A DNA stretch of 64,000 nucleotides from Pseudomonas sp. GD04019 (GCF_029837695.1 NZ_JAOEEA010000004.1:310001-374000); one strand, 5' to 3'; counted from the first letter of the stretch, positions 18,937 through 29,017 are shown. Notes: generated by a model not told the origin, from the sequence alone. Made by a program: numbers and translations.

Positions 18937-19249
18937 CTACGACGCTCCATTGTCCTGAGACGAATACCAACTGCAGCTGTGTGAAGGGCACAGGGCGAAG
19001 GGCTGGTACTGCTCGGGTTTACCGGGTGCGGAGCGAGCTCCGCGCTTTCTTCGCATTCGCCGGGGCAAATGCATGGAACCTGCCAGTTCCTTGGTTACCC
19101 GAGTTTCCGTTTTTGCGCAAGTTCGCGAACACTGATTGCGCGGCGCGCGGGAGTATGCCGAGCGCGATTAGAAAATGCGCTCTAGGCGTGAAACTAATAT
19201 GGCGGAAGGGGCGAAACAGAGCGTGGCGATGACGGATCGCCGAAAAGCC
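18937..19249. other. Intergenic region upstream of phaC1
   Basis: This 313-bp stretch holds no convincing gene. It carries a sigma-54-type promoter match on the minus strand (19070-19085) and a palindromic gcggagc-gagctccgc segment near 19027-19043, between that match and phaC1. It also must contain the end of the transcript of the gene at 19250-19621. No strong intrinsic terminator was seen. Confidence 0.7.
19070..19085 (-). promoter_or_regulatory. Sigma-54-type promoter upstream of phaC1
   Basis: Read on the minus strand the site is TGGCAGGTTCCATGCA, with GG and GC separated by exactly 10 bases as the -24/-12 element requires. The consensus is TGGCAC-N5-TTGCA, so two positions deviate. It lies about 135 bp upstream of phaC1. 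Sigma-54-dependent pha expression has been reported in Pseudomonas aeruginosa, which supports the match. Confidence 0.5.
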
Positions 19250-19621
19250 CTAGAGCATCAGTTTGATTACCGATTCGCTCGGGTCGCGGGATTTGCCGGC
19301 GCGGGCCAGTTCGTCCAGGTAATCGGCCCACAGCTGCTCCTGGCGGGTGGCGAGCTGGTAGAGGTAGTCCCAGGTGTACAGGCCGCTGTCGTGGCCGTCG
19401 TCGAAGCACAGTTTCAGTGCGTAGTTGCCGGCCGGCTCGATGCGGCTCAGGCCGACGTTCTGCTTGCCGTGCTGGAGGATGGGCCTGCCATGGCCCTGCA
19501 CCTCGGCCGAGGGCGAGTGTACCCGCAGTAGCTCGGCGCTCAGCTGGTAGCTCTGCTCGCCATAGCGCAGTTCCAGAGTCTTCGAGACCTTGTGCAGTTT
19601 GATCGCGCTGGGAATGGGCAT
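19250..19621 (-). CDS. DUF971 domain protein
   Basis: The 123-residue product is a DUF971 (gamma-butyrobetaine hydroxylase-like N-terminal domain) protein. Typical segments are AIKLHKVSKTLELRYG, LPAELLRVHSPSAEVQGHG-like YQLSAELLRVHSP, and DDGHDSGLYTWDYLY near the end. The exact function is unknown; links to Fe-S or carnitine metabolism have been proposed for the fold. The start at 19621 (MPIPSAIKLHK) is chosen by similarity to family starts, with an alternative ATG at 19633. It follows hslU on the same strand. Confidence 0.85.
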   Translation of the reverse strand: MPIPSAIKLHKVSKTLELRYGEQSYQLSAELLRVHSPSAEVQGHGRPILQHGKQNVGLSRIEPAGNYALKLCFDDGHDSGLYTWDYLYQLATRQEQLWADYLDELARAGKSRDPSESVIKLML

Positions 19622-19638
19622 GCTCAATTCCATGGGTT

Positions 19639-19663
19639 GTAGCCCGGATGGTATCCGGGCTAC
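19639..19663. repeat. Short inverted repeat between hslU and the DUF971 gene
   Basis: gtagcccggat (19639-19649) is the exact reverse complement of atccgggctac (19653-19663), with a 3-base spacer. This resembles a common dispersed Pseudomonas intergenic repeat. It lies 12 bp past the hslU stop and may end or stabilise that transcript. It has no T tract on the hslU side. Confidence 0.7.
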
Positions 19664-19674
19664 GGGCTTGTCGC

Positions 19675-21015
19675 TTACAGAATGTAGCGCGACAGGTCTT
19701 CGTCCTGCGCCAGCTCGCCGAGGTGGCCGTTGACGTAGGCGGCGTCGATGCGGATCGGCTCGCCGTTCTGCTGGCCGGCCAGGTCGCCAGCGCTGAAGGA
19801 GACTTCCTCCAGCAGGCGTTCGAGCAGGGTGTGCAGGCGACGGGCGCCGATGTTCTCGGTCTTCTCGTTGACCTGCCAGGCGATCTCGGCGATGCGCTTG
19901 ATGCCGTCGGCGGCGAACTCGATATTCAGTCCCTCGGTCTTCAGCAGCTCGCTGTACTGCTCGGTCAGCGCCGCGTGCGGCTCGGTGAGGATGCGCTCGA
20001 AGTCCTGCGGCGACAGGGCCTTGAGCTCGACACGGATCGGCAGGCGGCCCTGCAGCTCGGGCACCAGGTCGCTGGGCTTGGCCAAGTGGAAGGCGCCGGA
20101 GGCGATGAACAGGATGTGGTCGGTCTTGACCATGCCCAGCTTGGTGTTGACCGTGCAGCCCTCGATCAGCGGCAGCAGGTCGCGCTGCACGCCCTCGCGG
20201 GACACGTCGGCGCCGCCGACGTTGGCGCGCTTGGCGACCTTGTCGATCTCGTCGATGAACACGATGCCGTGCTGCTCGACCGCCTCCAGGGCGCGGGCCT
20301 TGAGGTCCTCTTCATTGATCAGGCGCGCGGCTTCCTCGTCGCGCACCAGCTTGAAGGCTTCCTTGACCTTGAGCTTGCGGGTCTTCTTCTTGCCCTTGGT
20401 CAGGCCGGAGAACAGGTTCTGCAGCTGGCTGGTCATCTCCTCCATGCCCGGCGGGGTCATGATCTCGACGCCGGCCGGCTGCTCGGCCACCTCGATGTCG
20501 ATCTCCTTGTCGTCCAGCTGGCCTTCGCGCAGGCGCTTGCGGAACAGCTGGCGGGTGTTGGAGTCCTGGCTCGGCGCCGGGTCGTCATTGAAGCCGACGC
20601 GGGCCGGCGGCAGCAGGGCGTCGAGGATGCGTTCCTCGGCGGCGTCCTCGGCGCGATGGCTCATCTTCTGCACTTCCTGCTCGCGCAGCAGCTTGAGCGC
20701 GGCATCGGCCAGGTCGCGGATGATCGATTCGACGTCACGCCCGACATAGCCGACCTCGGTGAACTTGGTCGCTTCCACCTTGAGGAACGGCGCGTTGGCC
20801 AGCTTGGCCAGGCGGCGGGCGATCTCGGTCTTGCCGACGCCGGTGGGGCCGATCATCAGGATGTTCTTCGGCGTCACTTCCTGGCGCAGTTCGGCCGGCA
20901 GCTGCATGCGCCGCCAGCGGTTGCGCAGGGCGATGGCCACGGCGCGCTTGGCGTCGTCCTGGCCGATGATGTGGCGGTTGAGCTCGGAAACGATCTCGCG
21001 GGGCGTCATGGACAT
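19675..21015 (-). CDS. hslU: HslU ATPase subunit of HslVU protease
   Basis: This 446-residue AAA+ unfoldase shows Walker [13 protein letters not shown], Walker [12 protein letters not shown], and the HslU I-domain between them. The N-terminus [19 protein letters not shown] and the C-terminal SRYIL tail, which inserts into HslV to activate it, are intact. It unfolds substrates and feeds them to the HslV chamber. It follows hslV by 27 bp on the same transcript. Confidence 0.98.
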   Translation of the reverse strand: MSMTPREIVSELNRHIIGQDDAKRAVAIALRNRWRRMQLPAELRQEVTPKNILMIGPTGVGKTEIARRLAKLANAPFLKVEATKFTEVGYVGRDVESIIRDLADAALKLLREQEVQKMSHRAEDAAEERILDALLPPARVGFNDDPAPSQDSNTRQLFRKRLREGQLDDKEIDIEVAEQPAGVEIMTPPGMEEMTSQLQNLFSGLTKGKKKTRKLKVKEAFKLVRDEEAARLINEEDLKARALEAVEQHGIVFIDEIDKVAKRANVGGADVSREGVQRDLLPLIEGCTVNTKLGMVKTDHILFIASGAFHLAKPSDLVPELQGRLPIRVELKALSPQDFERILTEPHAALTEQYSELLKTEGLNIEFAADGIKRIAEIAWQVNEKTENIGARRLHTLLERLLEEVSFSAGDLAGQQNGEPIRIDAAYVNGHLGELAQDEDLSRYIL

Positions 21016-21042
21016 GCAGGTTGGCTCCGGCGGAGGCTGCGC

Positions 21043-21573
21043 TTATTCAGCGCAGTCTTCTTCTTCGATAGTGAGATTCTGGTTAGTGAAGACACAGATG
21101 GAGCCGGCAATGTTCAACGCCGCCTCGGTGATTTCACGGGCGGACAGCTCGGTCTTCTGCAGCAGGGCCATGGCCGCGGCCTGGGCGAAACCGCCGCCGG
21201 AGCCCATGGCGATCAAGCCGTGTTCGGGTTCGACCACGTCGCCGTTGCCGGTGATGATCAGCGAGGCGTCCTTGTTGGCGACCGCCAGCATGGCTTCCAG
21301 GCGGCTCAGCGAGCGGTCAGTACGCCAGTCCTTGGCCAGCTCGACGGCGGCGCGCACCAGATGGCCCTGGTGTTTCTCCAGCTGGCCTTCGAAGCGCTCG
21401 AACAAGGTGAAGGCGTCGGCGGTGGCACCAGCGAAGCCGGCCAGCACCTGGCCGTGGTAGAGGCGCCGCACCTTCTTGGCGTTGCCCTTCATCACGGTGT
21501 TGCCGAGGGAAACCTGGCCGTCGCCGCCCATGACGACTTTGCCGTTGCGGCGGACTGAAACGATGGTGGTCAA
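21043..21573 (-). CDS. hslV: HslV peptidase subunit of HslVU protease
   Basis: The 176-residue product is an N-terminal nucleophile protease. After removal of Met the catalytic Thr is residue 1 ([22 protein letters not shown]). The [14 protein letters not shown] segment is also conserved. It forms a proteasome-like double ring capped by HslU and degrades misfolded proteins during heat stress. A good sigma-32 promoter match lies 46 bp upstream. Confidence 0.98.
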   Translation of the reverse strand: MTTIVSVRRNGKVVMGGDGQVSLGNTVMKGNAKKVRRLYHGQVLAGFAGATADAFTLFERFEGQLEKHQGHLVRAAVELAKDWRTDRSLSRLEAMLAVANKDASLIITGNGDVVEPEHGLIAMGSGGGFAQAAAMALLQKTELSAREITEAALNIAGSICVFTNQNLTIEEEDCAE

Positions 21574-21618
21574 GGGTGAATCTCCACGCAGCGGGGCTGA
21601 TGTGCCCGAATGGAGATC

Positions 21619-21647
21619 AGATGGGGTGGCCCGCCCGGCTTTTCAAC
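21619..21647 (-). promoter_or_regulatory. Sigma-32 heat-shock promoter of hslVU
   Basis: On the minus strand GTTGAAA (21647-21641) is followed after 14 bases by CCCCATCT (21626-21619). The heat-shock consensus is CTTGAAA and CCCCATnT, so only the first base deviates. It lies 46 bp before the hslV start. The -35 element falls in the loop of a gcccgcc/ggcgggc hairpin (21629-21657) just past the stop of the upstream SPOR gene. Confidence 0.75.
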
Positions 21648-21668
21648 CGAGGCGGGCAACTTGATGGC

Positions 21669-22358
21669 TCAGCGGCTCTGCCGCTGTTGTAGCAAGAGAT
21701 TGCTGAAGCCGCTGCCGGCCAGCTGCTTCTGCGCCGTGGCCAGTTGCTCGCGGTTGGCGTAGGGGCCGACCAACACGCGGTGCCAGGTCTCCTCGCGCAC
21801 CTTGCCGGACTCCACCTGGACGTTCTGGCCGAGCATGAGGATCTGCGCGCGCACCTTGTCGGCGTCCTCGCGCTTGCGGAACGACCCGGCCTGCAGGAAG
21901 AACTGGGTGGTGACCGGCGCCTTGGCTACCACCACGGGCGGCGGAGGCGGCGTTTCGCCATTGAGCGCGGCCTCGGCGCGGGCGGCGTCGATCTTGGCTG
22001 CCTCTTCCGGGCTCACCGGTTTGCTTTCCGGCGGCTTCACGGCGTCGGCTGGCGGCAGGGCGTCCGGCGGTACGATGACCTCGGATTCCGGCAGCAGGGT
22101 GTAGAAGTCGTACTTCGGCTTGACCGGCTCCGGCGCCACCTGCGGCTTCTTCTGCTGCTCGGTGACGCGCTTCTGCTCCTCGGGCTTGGCCCGCTTCACG
22201 TCGTCGCGGCCCGGCTCCAGGCTGAACAGGAACATGAAGAAGCCGCCGATGACCAGGCCGCAGACCATCCATACCCAGCCCGGCACCGGCTTCTTCGCCG
22301 GCGCCTGGTAGCGGCTGGCGCCGCGCTTGGGCGCGGGCTTCTTCTTCGCTGCCGCCAC
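21669..22358 (-). CDS. SPOR-domain membrane protein
   Basis: This 229-residue protein has a basic N-terminus, one membrane helix (VWMVCGLVIGGFFMFLFSL, about residues 29-47), a Pro/Lys/Glu-rich linker and a C-terminal SPOR domain (about 150-225: FFLQAGSFRKREDADKVRAQ and TWHRVLVGPYANREQ). SPOR domains bind denuded glycan at the division septum, so this is an FtsN-like bitopic periplasmic protein. The start codon is GTG immediately after the argS stop. The argS-SPOR-hslVU order is conserved in Pseudomonas. Confidence 0.9.
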   Translation of the reverse strand: MAAAKKKPAPKRGASRYQAPAKKPVPGWVWMVCGLVIGGFFMFLFSLEPGRDDVKRAKPEEQKRVTEQQKKPQVAPEPVKPKYDFYTLLPESEVIVPPDALPPADAVKPPESKPVSPEEAAKIDAARAEAALNGETPPPPPVVVAKAPVTTQFFLQAGSFRKREDADKVRAQILMLGQNVQVESGKVREETWHRVLVGPYANREQLATAQKQLAGSGFSNLLLQQRQSR

Positions 22359-24098
22359 TTACATGCGCTCCAGGGTTTCCAGGCCCAGCAGCTCCAGGCC
22401 CTGCTTGAGGGTGCGTCCGGTCAGCGTGGCAAGGCGCAGGCGGCTCTGCTGGGTGGCTTCATCTTCGGCGGCGAGGATCGGGCAGTTCTCGTAGAAGCTG
22501 GAGAACAGCCCGGCCAGGTCATAGAGGTAGGCGCACAGCAGGTGCGGCTCGCCCTTGCCGGCGACGTTGTTGAGGGTGTCGGTGAACTGTGCCAGCTTGC
22601 CGGCCAGGGCCTGCTCCTGGGTTGCCTCGATGCGGATCTGCCCGCCGATCTCGGCCACACCCTTGCCCAGCTTGCGGAAGATGCTGGCGACGCGGGTGTA
22701 GGCGTACAGCAGGTAGGGCGCGGTGTTGCCTTCGAAGCTGAGCATCAGCTCGAAGTTGAAGCGATAGTCGCTGGTGCGGTGCTTGGACAGGTCGGCGTAT
22801 TTCACCGAGGCGATGCCGACCACGCGGCCGATTCTACGCAGCTCGTCTTCGGCCAGTTCCGGGTTCTTGTCCTTGACCAGGGCGTAGGCGCGCTGCTCGG
22901 CCTCGTCGAGCAGTTCGACCAGCTTCACGGTGCCACCGTCGCGGGTCTTGAACGGCTTGCCGTCCGGGCCGTTCATGGTGCCGAAGCCCATGTGTTCCAG
23001 CTCCATGCTGGCCGGCACGAAGCCGGCGAGGCGCGCGGCGGCGAAGACCATCTGGAAGTGCAGGGCCTGGCGCTGGTCGACGAAGTACAGGGCGCGGTCG
23101 GCCTTGAGCACGCTGGCCCGGTAGCGGGTGGCGGCCAGGTCGGTGGTGGCGTACAGGTAGCCACCGCCGGCCTTCTGCACGATCAGCGGCAGCGGGTTGC
23201 CTTCCGAGTTCTTGAACTCGTCCATGAACACGCACTGGGCACCGTTGTCCTCGGTCAGCAGGCCCTTGGCCTGCAGATCGGCGACCACGTTGGCCAGGTC
23301 GTCGTTGTAGGCGCTCTCGCCTTTCACGTCGGCCATGGAGAGCTTCACGCCCAGGCGGTCGTAGATGGCCTGGCAGTGGGACAGGGAAATGTCGTTGAAG
23401 CGGTGCCACAGGCGCAGGCACTCGGCGTCGCCGGCTTGCAGCTGGACCACCAGCTCGCGGGCGCGGTCGGCGAACTCGGCGGACTCGTCGAAGCGTTTCT
23501 TGGCCGCGCGGTAGAAGCCTTCCAGGTCGGCCAGCTCGCTTTCCGCGGCAATCGGGTTTTCCTGCATGTAGGCCAGCAGCATGCCGAACTGGGTGCCCCA
23601 GTCGCCGACGTGGTTCTGGCGGATCACGCTGTCGCCGAGGAACTCCAGCACGCGCGCCACGCCGTCACCGATGATGGTCGAGCGCAGGTGGCCGACGTGC
23701 ATCTCCTTGGCCAGGTTAGGCGCCGAAAGGTCGACCACCACGCGCTGCGGCTCGCCGGCCTTGCGCACGCCGAGCTTGGCGTCGGCCAGGGCGGCTTCCA
23801 GGCGCTGGGCCAGGGCGTCGCTGTTCTGGAAGAAGTTGAGGAAGCCGGGGCCGGCGATCTCCACCTTGGCGATACCGGCGTCGGCCGGCAGGGCGGCGAC
23901 CAGTTTCTCGGCCAGGTCGCGCGGCTTCATGCCGGCCGGCTTGGCCAGCATCATGGCGATGTTGCTGGCGAAGTCGCCGTTGCTGCGGTCCTTGGTGTTC
24001 TCCACCTGAATGGCCGGGCTCAGGCCCTCGGGCAGCACGCCCTCGGCGGTGAGGCGGGTCAGGGCTTGCTGGATCAGGTGGCGAATCGTGTCTTTCAT
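22359..24098 (-). CDS. argS: Arginyl-tRNA synthetase
   Basis: The 579-residue class I synthetase shows the HIGH-type motif as [10 protein letters not shown] near residue 130, a KMSK equivalent ([12 protein letters not shown]) and the C-terminal anticodon-binding helical domain ending LGLETLERM. The N-terminal Add-1 domain ([16 protein letters not shown]) is intact. It charges tRNA-Arg. It is followed directly by the SPOR gene and preceded by priA about 80 bp away on the same strand. Confidence 0.97.
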   Translation of the reverse strand: MKDTIRHLIQQALTRLTAEGVLPEGLSPAIQVENTKDRSNGDFASNIAMMLAKPAGMKPRDLAEKLVAALPADAGIAKVEIAGPGFLNFFQNSDALAQRLEAALADAKLGVRKAGEPQRVVVDLSAPNLAKEMHVGHLRSTIIGDGVARVLEFLGDSVIRQNHVGDWGTQFGMLLAYMQENPIAAESELADLEGFYRAAKKRFDESAEFADRARELVVQLQAGDAECLRLWHRFNDISLSHCQAIYDRLGVKLSMADVKGESAYNDDLANVVADLQAKGLLTEDNGAQCVFMDEFKNSEGNPLPLIVQKAGGGYLYATTDLAATRYRASVLKADRALYFVDQRQALHFQMVFAAARLAGFVPASMELEHMGFGTMNGPDGKPFKTRDGGTVKLVELLDEAEQRAYALVKDKNPELAEDELRRIGRVVGIASVKYADLSKHRTSDYRFNFELMLSFEGNTAPYLLYAYTRVASIFRKLGKGVAEIGGQIRIEATQEQALAGKLAQFTDTLNNVAGKGEPHLLCAYLYDLAGLFSSFYENCPILAAEDEATQQSRLRLATLTGRTLKQGLELLGLETLERM

Positions 24099-24177
24099 GG
24101 TCTGCTCGGGGCGGCCGCGGCTGGTCGAAAACTGTGCATTATCGGCGCCCGAGGGGCGCGGCTTCAAGCTTTGACGG

Positions 24178-26397
24178 TCAGAACAGGTCGATCGGGTCGA
24201 CATCCAGCGACCAGCGCACCGCGCGGCCGCTGGGCATGGCTTCCAGTATCTGCAGCCAGTGAGCCAGCAGTTTGTGCAACGGCACGCGGGCGCTGGCCAT
24301 CAGCAGTAACTGGGCGCGGAAGCGCCCGGCGCGGCGTTCCATCGGCGCTGGCACCGGGCCGAGCAGCTCGATGCCGGCCAGCTTCAGCTCGTCGCGCAAC
24401 TGCTCGGCGTAGGTGCAGGCCTCATCGAGGAAGCCTTCGGCCTGGCCCGGCTTGTGCGCCTCGCCGCGCAGCAGGGCGAGGTGGGCAAAGGGTGGCAGGC
24501 CGGCGCCGCGGCGCTCGCTCAGGGCTTGTTCGGCGAAGGCCGGGTAGCCCTGCTCGGTGAGCTGGACCAGCAGTGGATGGTCGGCCAAATGGCTCTGGAT
24601 GATCACCTTGCCCGGCTCCTCAGCACGCCCGGCACGCCCGGCGACCTGGACGATCAGCTGGGCCATACGCTCGCTGGCGCGAAAATCCGCGGAGAACAGG
24701 CCGCCGTCGGCATCGAGGATGGCCACTAGCGTCACCCGCGGGAAGTGGTGCCCTTTGGCGAGCATCTGGGTGCCGACCAGGATGCACGGTTCGCCCTTGT
24801 TGATGGTGGCGAACAGCTTGTCCATGGCGCCCTTGCGCGAGGTGGTGTCGCGGTCGATGCGCAGCACCGGGAACTGCGGAAAGAGGATGGCCAGACGCTC
24901 CTCGGCGCGCTCTGTGCCGGCACCCACCGGACGCAGGTCGACCTTCTGGCAGTCCGGGCAGTTGCGCGGCGTGCGCTCGACGTGGCCGCAGTGGTGGCAG
25001 CGCAGTTCGTTGTGGCGCTGGTGCAGGGTCATGCGCGCGTCGCAGCGCGGGCACTGGCTGATCCAGCCGCAGTCGTGACACAGCAAGGTGGGCGCGAAGC
25101 CGCGGCGGTTGAGGAACACCAGCACCTGCTGGCCGGCTTCCAGCGTCTGGCGGATGGCCAGTTGCAGCGGGCCGGAGATGCCGGAGTCCAGCGGCAGGCT
25201 CTTCACGTCCAGGCGCAGGAAGCGCGGCGGCTGGGCGTTGCCGGCGCGCTGGCCGAGCTTGAGCAGGGCATAGCGGCCGGCGTGGGCGTTGTGCAGGCTC
25301 TCCAGCGACGGTGTGGCCGAGCCGAGCACGATCGGCAGGTTCTCCTGGCGCGCGCGCACCAGGGCCAGGTCGCGGGCGTGGTAGCGCAGGCCTTCCTGCT
25401 GTTTATAGGAGGCGTCGTGTTCCTCGTCGATGATGATCAGCCCCGGGTTCTTCATCGGCGTGAACAGGGCGGAGCGGGTGCCGATGATGATGTCGGCCTC
25501 GCCGTCGCGGGCGGCCAGCCAGGCGTCCAGGCGCTCGCGGTCGTTGACCCCGGAGTGCAGCAGGGCGATGCGTGCATTGAAGCGGCGGGCGAAGCGCTCG
25601 ACGGTCTGCGGTCCCAAGTTGATCTCGGGGATCAGCACCAGTGCCTGCTTGCCGGCTTCCAGGCAGTGGCGGATCAGTTGCAGGTAGACCTCGGTCTTGC
25701 CGCTGCCGGTGACGCCATACAGCAGGTAGGCGCCGAAGCCACCCATGCCGGCCTGCACGGCGTTGAAGGCGGCGCGCTGTTCGGCGTTGAGTGGCAGCTC
25801 CGGTTGTGCCAGCCAGCCGCCGTGGCGTTGCAGCGGTGCGCTGCGGCGTACCTCGACGCGGACCAGGCCCTTTTCCAGCAGCAGGTCGAGGCTGTCCTTG
25901 TTCAGTTGCAGTTTGCTCAGCAGGCCGTGCGGCACGCCGTGATGATGCTGGGCCAGGGCGCGCAGCGCTTCGCGCTGGCGCGGCGCACGGGCCAGGCGCG
26001 GGTCGTCGGCGCTGGCGCCTTCGGTCGCGTGCCAGTAGCGCTCCTGGCGCACTTCCGCCGGCTCGCCCTGGCGCAGCAGCACCGGCAGGGCCCAGCTCAG
26101 GGTGTCACCGAGGCTGTGCTGGTAGTACTGTGCGGTCCACAGGCACAGCTTGAACAGCGGCGCCGGCAGTGGCGGGGTGCGGTCGAGCAGTTGCAGAGCG
26201 GGCTTGAGCTTGTCCTGCGGCACGTCGCTGCTGTCGGCCAGTTCCACCAGCACGCCGATCACCTCGCGCCGGCCGAACGATACGCGCAGGCGTACGCCGG
26301 GCTGCAGCATCGAACGAGGCACGCCCTCGGGGGCGCGGTAGTCGAACAGGCGGCGCAGCGGCGAGGGCAGGGCGAGGCGCAGGATGGTGTCAGGCAC
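24178..26397 (-). CDS. priA: Primosomal replication restart helicase PriA
   Basis: This 739-residue superfamily 2 helicase has Walker A ([12 protein letters not shown]), a DEEH box ([13 protein letters not shown]), and the zinc-binding cysteine cluster [13 protein letters not shown]...CHHCGH...NCPDC (about residues 440-490). It reloads the replisome at stalled forks. The start is a GTG at 26397 ([13 protein letters not shown]), which gives the usual PriA length. Longer upstream ATGs would add about 95 residues reading through the rpmE promoter region. Confidence 0.96.
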   Translation of the reverse strand: MPDTILRLALPSPLRRLFDYRAPEGVPRSMLQPGVRLRVSFGRREVIGVLVELADSSDVPQDKLKPALQLLDRTPPLPAPLFKLCLWTAQYYQHSLGDTLSWALPVLLRQGEPAEVRQERYWHATEGASADDPRLARAPRQREALRALAQHHHGVPHGLLSKLQLNKDSLDLLLEKGLVRVEVRRSAPLQRHGGWLAQPELPLNAEQRAAFNAVQAGMGGFGAYLLYGVTGSGKTEVYLQLIRHCLEAGKQALVLIPEINLGPQTVERFARRFNARIALLHSGVNDRERLDAWLAARDGEADIIIGTRSALFTPMKNPGLIIIDEEHDASYKQQEGLRYHARDLALVRARQENLPIVLGSATPSLESLHNAHAGRYALLKLGQRAGNAQPPRFLRLDVKSLPLDSGISGPLQLAIRQTLEAGQQVLVFLNRRGFAPTLLCHDCGWISQCPRCDARMTLHQRHNELRCHHCGHVERTPRNCPDCQKVDLRPVGAGTERAEERLAILFPQFPVLRIDRDTTSRKGAMDKLFATINKGEPCILVGTQMLAKGHHFPRVTLVAILDADGGLFSADFRASERMAQLIVQVAGRAGRAEEPGKVIIQSHLADHPLLVQLTEQGYPAFAEQALSERRGAGLPPFAHLALLRGEAHKPGQAEGFLDEACTYAEQLRDELKLAGIELLGPVPAPMERRAGRFRAQLLLMASARVPLHKLLAHWLQILEAMPSGRAVRWSLDVDPIDLF

Positions 26398-26462
26398 GGC
26401 GGGCTCCGGAATCGAAGCGGCGATGCTAGCACGGCCGCACGTCGCCCCGTCCGGGCGGCGGC

Positions 26463-26490
26463 TTGCCTGGCAGTGGCGGTCTGGTATAGT
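26463..26490 (+). promoter_or_regulatory. Sigma-70 promoter for rpmE
   Basis: TTGCCT (26463-26468) and TATAGT (26485-26490) are separated by 16 bp. They lie 70 bp before the rpmE start, in the gap between the divergent priA and rpmE genes. Confidence 0.6.
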
Positions 26491-26559
26491 GCGCGGCCTA
26501 TTTCCGTGCGGTACTCGGCAGCGAGCTGAGTGGCGGCACACCCAACCGAGGAACATACG

Positions 26560-26778
26560 ATGAAAGCCGATATCCATCCGCAGTACGAAGAAATGGTTGC
26601 AACCTGCAGCTGTGGCAACGTGATCAAGACCCGTTCCACCCTGTGCAAGCCGATGAGCCTCGACGTGTGCTCCGAGTGCCACCCGTTCTATACCGGCAAG
26701 CAGAAGATGCTGGATACCGGCGGCCGTATCGACCGCTTCAAGCAGCGTTTCGGTGTGTTCGGCGCCAAGACCGAATAA
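26560..26778 (+). CDS. rpmE: 50S ribosomal protein bL31
   Basis: The 72-residue product is the zinc-binding (C+) form of bL31. It has a CxC pair in ATCSCGN and a CxxC pair in [15 protein letters not shown]. It bridges the two ribosomal subunits and can store zinc. The start at 26560 has a GAGGA ribosome-binding site and gives the normal N-terminus [10 protein letters not shown] terminator-like hairpin lies just past the stop and overlaps the next gene. Confidence 0.97.
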   Translation: MKADIHPQYEEMVATCSCGNVIKTRSTLCKPMSLDVCSECHPFYTGKQKMLDTGGRIDRFKQRFGVFGAKTE

Positions 26779-26780
26779 GA

Positions 26781-27581
26781 GTGGCGCAAGCCGCTTTGCT
26801 GAAAAAGGCGTCCCTGGTGGGCGCCTTTTTCGTTTCTGTCTGCCTGGTTCTGCCAGCCCAGGCCTTCTGCCCGCAGGTCGATAACCTGGCGCCGCAGCGC
26901 GTGGCCAAGGTGGTGGATGGCGATACCCTGCGCCTGGCCGATGGCCGCAGCGTGCGGCTGATCGGCATCAACGCGCCGGAGCGCGCCCGTGACGGTCGCC
27001 CGGCCGAGCCCTTCGCCGAGGCGGCGACCAGGCGTCTGCAGGCCCTGGTGGCCGCCAATGATGGGCGCGTCGGTCTGCGCGCCGGCAGCAAGGCCCGCGA
27101 CCACTACGGCCGCACCCTGGCCCACGCCTACGACGGAGATGGGCGCAATCTGGAGGCGCAACTGTTGGCAGAGGGTTTGGGCTACCGCGTGGCATTCGAA
27201 CCGGCCACCGGCCTGGAAGACTGCCAGCGCAGCGCCGAGGATGAAGCGCGCGAGCGGCGCGTCGGTCTCTGGCAGCAGGCGCGCAGCATCACGCCCTTCG
27301 ATCTGCGCGGCGGTGGCTTCGCCCTGGTGCGCGGCAAGGTCGCGCGGGTGCAGCGCAATCGCGGCGGTCTGTGGCTGGAGATGGATGGGCCGCTGGTGTT
27401 GCGCATCGAGCCGAAGCTGCTGCGCCACTTTGACGTGGCGGCGCTGCAGAGCCTGGCCGGTCGCCGGATCGAGGCGCGTGGCTGGGTGATTGACCGTTCC
27501 CGGCGCGGCGGCGTACAACCGCAGCAAGCCCGCTGGATGCTGCCGCTGACCCACGCGGCCATGCTCGAGGTGTTGCCATGA
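26781..27581 (+). CDS. Secreted thermonuclease-like protein
   Basis: The 266-residue product has an N-terminal hydrophobic segment (about residues 10-28, ending LPAQA) and a staphylococcal-nuclease domain: AKVVDGDTLRLADGRSVRLIGINAPE, with the family Asp and Arg residues, and later HYGRTLAHAY. A C-terminal OB-like part (KVARVQRNRGGLWLEM) follows. It should be a periplasmic or secreted calcium-dependent nuclease. The GTG start at 26781 is the best available, 2 bp past the rpmE stop. A downstream GTG at 26817 is an alternative. Confidence 0.8.
   Translation: MAQAALLKKASLVGAFFVSVCLVLPAQAFCPQVDNLAPQRVAKVVDGDTLRLADGRSVRLIGINAPERARDGRPAEPFAEAATRRLQALVAANDGRVGLRAGSKARDHYGRTLAHAYDGDGRNLEAQLLAEGLGYRVAFEPATGLEDCQRSAEDEARERRVGLWQQARSITPFDLRGGGFALVRGKVARVQRNRGGLWLEMDGPLVLRIEPKLLRHFDVAALQSLAGRRIEARGWVIDRSRRGGVQPQQARWMLPLTHAAMLEVLP
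26802..26830 (+). terminator. Intrinsic terminator hairpin nested in the nuclease gene start
   Basis: aaaaaggcg (26802-26810) pairs perfectly with cgccttttt (26822-26830) around an 11-base loop, ending in a T tract. It is placed 23 bp after the rpmE stop, as expected for the rpmE terminator. It also encodes part of the signal peptide of the nuclease starting at 26781. Confidence 0.75.
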
Positions 27582-29017
27582 TGTTGCGTCTGTTCCTGCT
27601 GTTGTCCCTTCTTGCCCAGCTCGCCGGTTGCGCGGTCAATCCGGCCACCGGCAAGACCGACTTCGTGATGATGAGCGAGCAGCAGGAGATCGACCTGGGC
27701 CGCAACTATGCCCAGGAGATCGCCAAGCAGTACCCGCGTTACGCCGACGAGAAGCTGCAGGCCTACGTGCAGCAGGTGGGCGAGCGGGTGGCGCGCAACA
27801 GCCATCGCAGCAACCTCGCCTACAGCTTCACCGTCATCGATTCCCCGGATATCAACGCCTTCGCCATTCCTGGCGGGCACATCTATATCCATCGTGGGCT
27901 GATGGCCTACCTCGGCTCCGAGGCAGAGCTGGCGGCCGTGCTCGGGCATGAAGTCGGGCACGTCACGGCTCGCCACAGCGTGCGTCAGCAGAGCCAGTCG
28001 ACGGCCTGGAACATCCTCGGTCAGGCCGTGGCGATCGGCACCGGCGTCGGCGCCGCCGGCGATATCACCAATGTGCTGGGTGGCGCCCTGGTGAGTGGCT
28101 ACGGCCGCGACATGGAGCTGGAGGCCGACGGCTTCGGTGCCCAGTACCTGGCGCGCAGCGGCTATGACCCGCAGGCGATGATCGAAGTGGTCAAGGTGCT
28201 GAAGAGCCAGGAAGACTTCGCCCGCGACGAGGCCCAGGCCAAGGGGCAGGAAGTGCCGCCGGCCGGCTATCACGGCCTGTTCGATACCCACCCGGACAAC
28301 GATACCCGCCTGCGCCAGGTGGTGGCCTCGGCCAGCCCGCTGGCGACTAATCAAGGCGAGGTGGGGCGCGACAGCTACCTGAAGCGGATCGAGGGCATGC
28401 CCTTCGGCGACTCCGCGGAAGCCGGCGTGCGTCGGGGGCAGCGCTTCTATCATGTCGGCCTGGACTTCACCCTGGCCATCCCGCAGGGCTGGGAGCTGAT
28501 CAATCGCCCGGACGCGGTGATCGTGCACAGTGGCGATCAACAGGCCTTCATGGTCATGAGCATGCAGCCGCTGAAGCCGGGCACCGACTCGCGCACCTTC
28601 GTGCATGAGAAGACTGGCGGGCGCGGCCTGACTGGCGAGCAGAGCTTCAAGCAGAGCGGCCTGGACGTCACCACTGGTGTGCTGACCGGCGACGGCGCCA
28701 AGCGCGTGGCGGTGGTCGCACGACAGAAAGAAGCCTTCCTGTTCATCGGTGCGGTCAAGGGGCGTGCTTCGCTGGAGAGCGCCGACGACCAGTTCATGGA
28801 GGTGGTACGCAGCTTCCGGCCGCTGCAAGCCAAGGAGCGCGAACAGGGGCAGCCCTGGCGTCTGCATCTGGTGCAATTCAAGGCTGGTCAGAGCCTGGAG
28901 GCGTTGAGTCGGGAGATGGGTGGCGAGGGCGACAAGCTGAAGCGGCTGAGGTTGCTGAATGGTCTTTATCCGACCGGTCAGCCACTTCCCGGCGATTGGC
29001 TCAAGGTAGTTCGCTGA
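27578..29017 (+). CDS. M48-family metallopeptidase lipoprotein
   Basis: This 479-residue protein begins with a lipoprotein signal (LLAQLAGCAVNPATGK), so it is anchored in the envelope. The zinc site HEVGH is followed by the third ligand in ELEADGFGAQYL, both M48 features as in BepA/LoiP. The region after about residue 270 is an extra domain, and the last 50 residues (FKAGQSLEALSREMGG...LPGDWLKVV) look LysM-like. It probably takes part in outer-membrane protein quality control. It overlaps the nuclease gene by 4 bp, so they form one unit. Confidence 0.88.
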   Translation: MMLRLFLLLSLLAQLAGCAVNPATGKTDFVMMSEQQEIDLGRNYAQEIAKQYPRYADEKLQAYVQQVGERVARNSHRSNLAYSFTVIDSPDINAFAIPGGHIYIHRGLMAYLGSEAELAAVLGHEVGHVTARHSVRQQSQSTAWNILGQAVAIGTGVGAAGDITNVLGGALVSGYGRDMELEADGFGAQYLARSGYDPQAMIEVVKVLKSQEDFARDEAQAKGQEVPPAGYHGLFDTHPDNDTRLRQVVASASPLATNQGEVGRDSYLKRIEGMPFGDSAEAGVRRGQRFYHVGLDFTLAIPQGWELINRPDAVIVHSGDQQAFMVMSMQPLKPGTDSRTFVHEKTGGRGLTGEQSFKQSGLDVTTGVLTGDGAKRVAVVARQKEAFLFIGAVKGRASLESADDQFMEVVRSFRPLQAKEREQGQPWRLHLVQFKAGQSLEALSREMGGEGDKLKRLRLLNGLYPTGQPLPGDWLKVVR

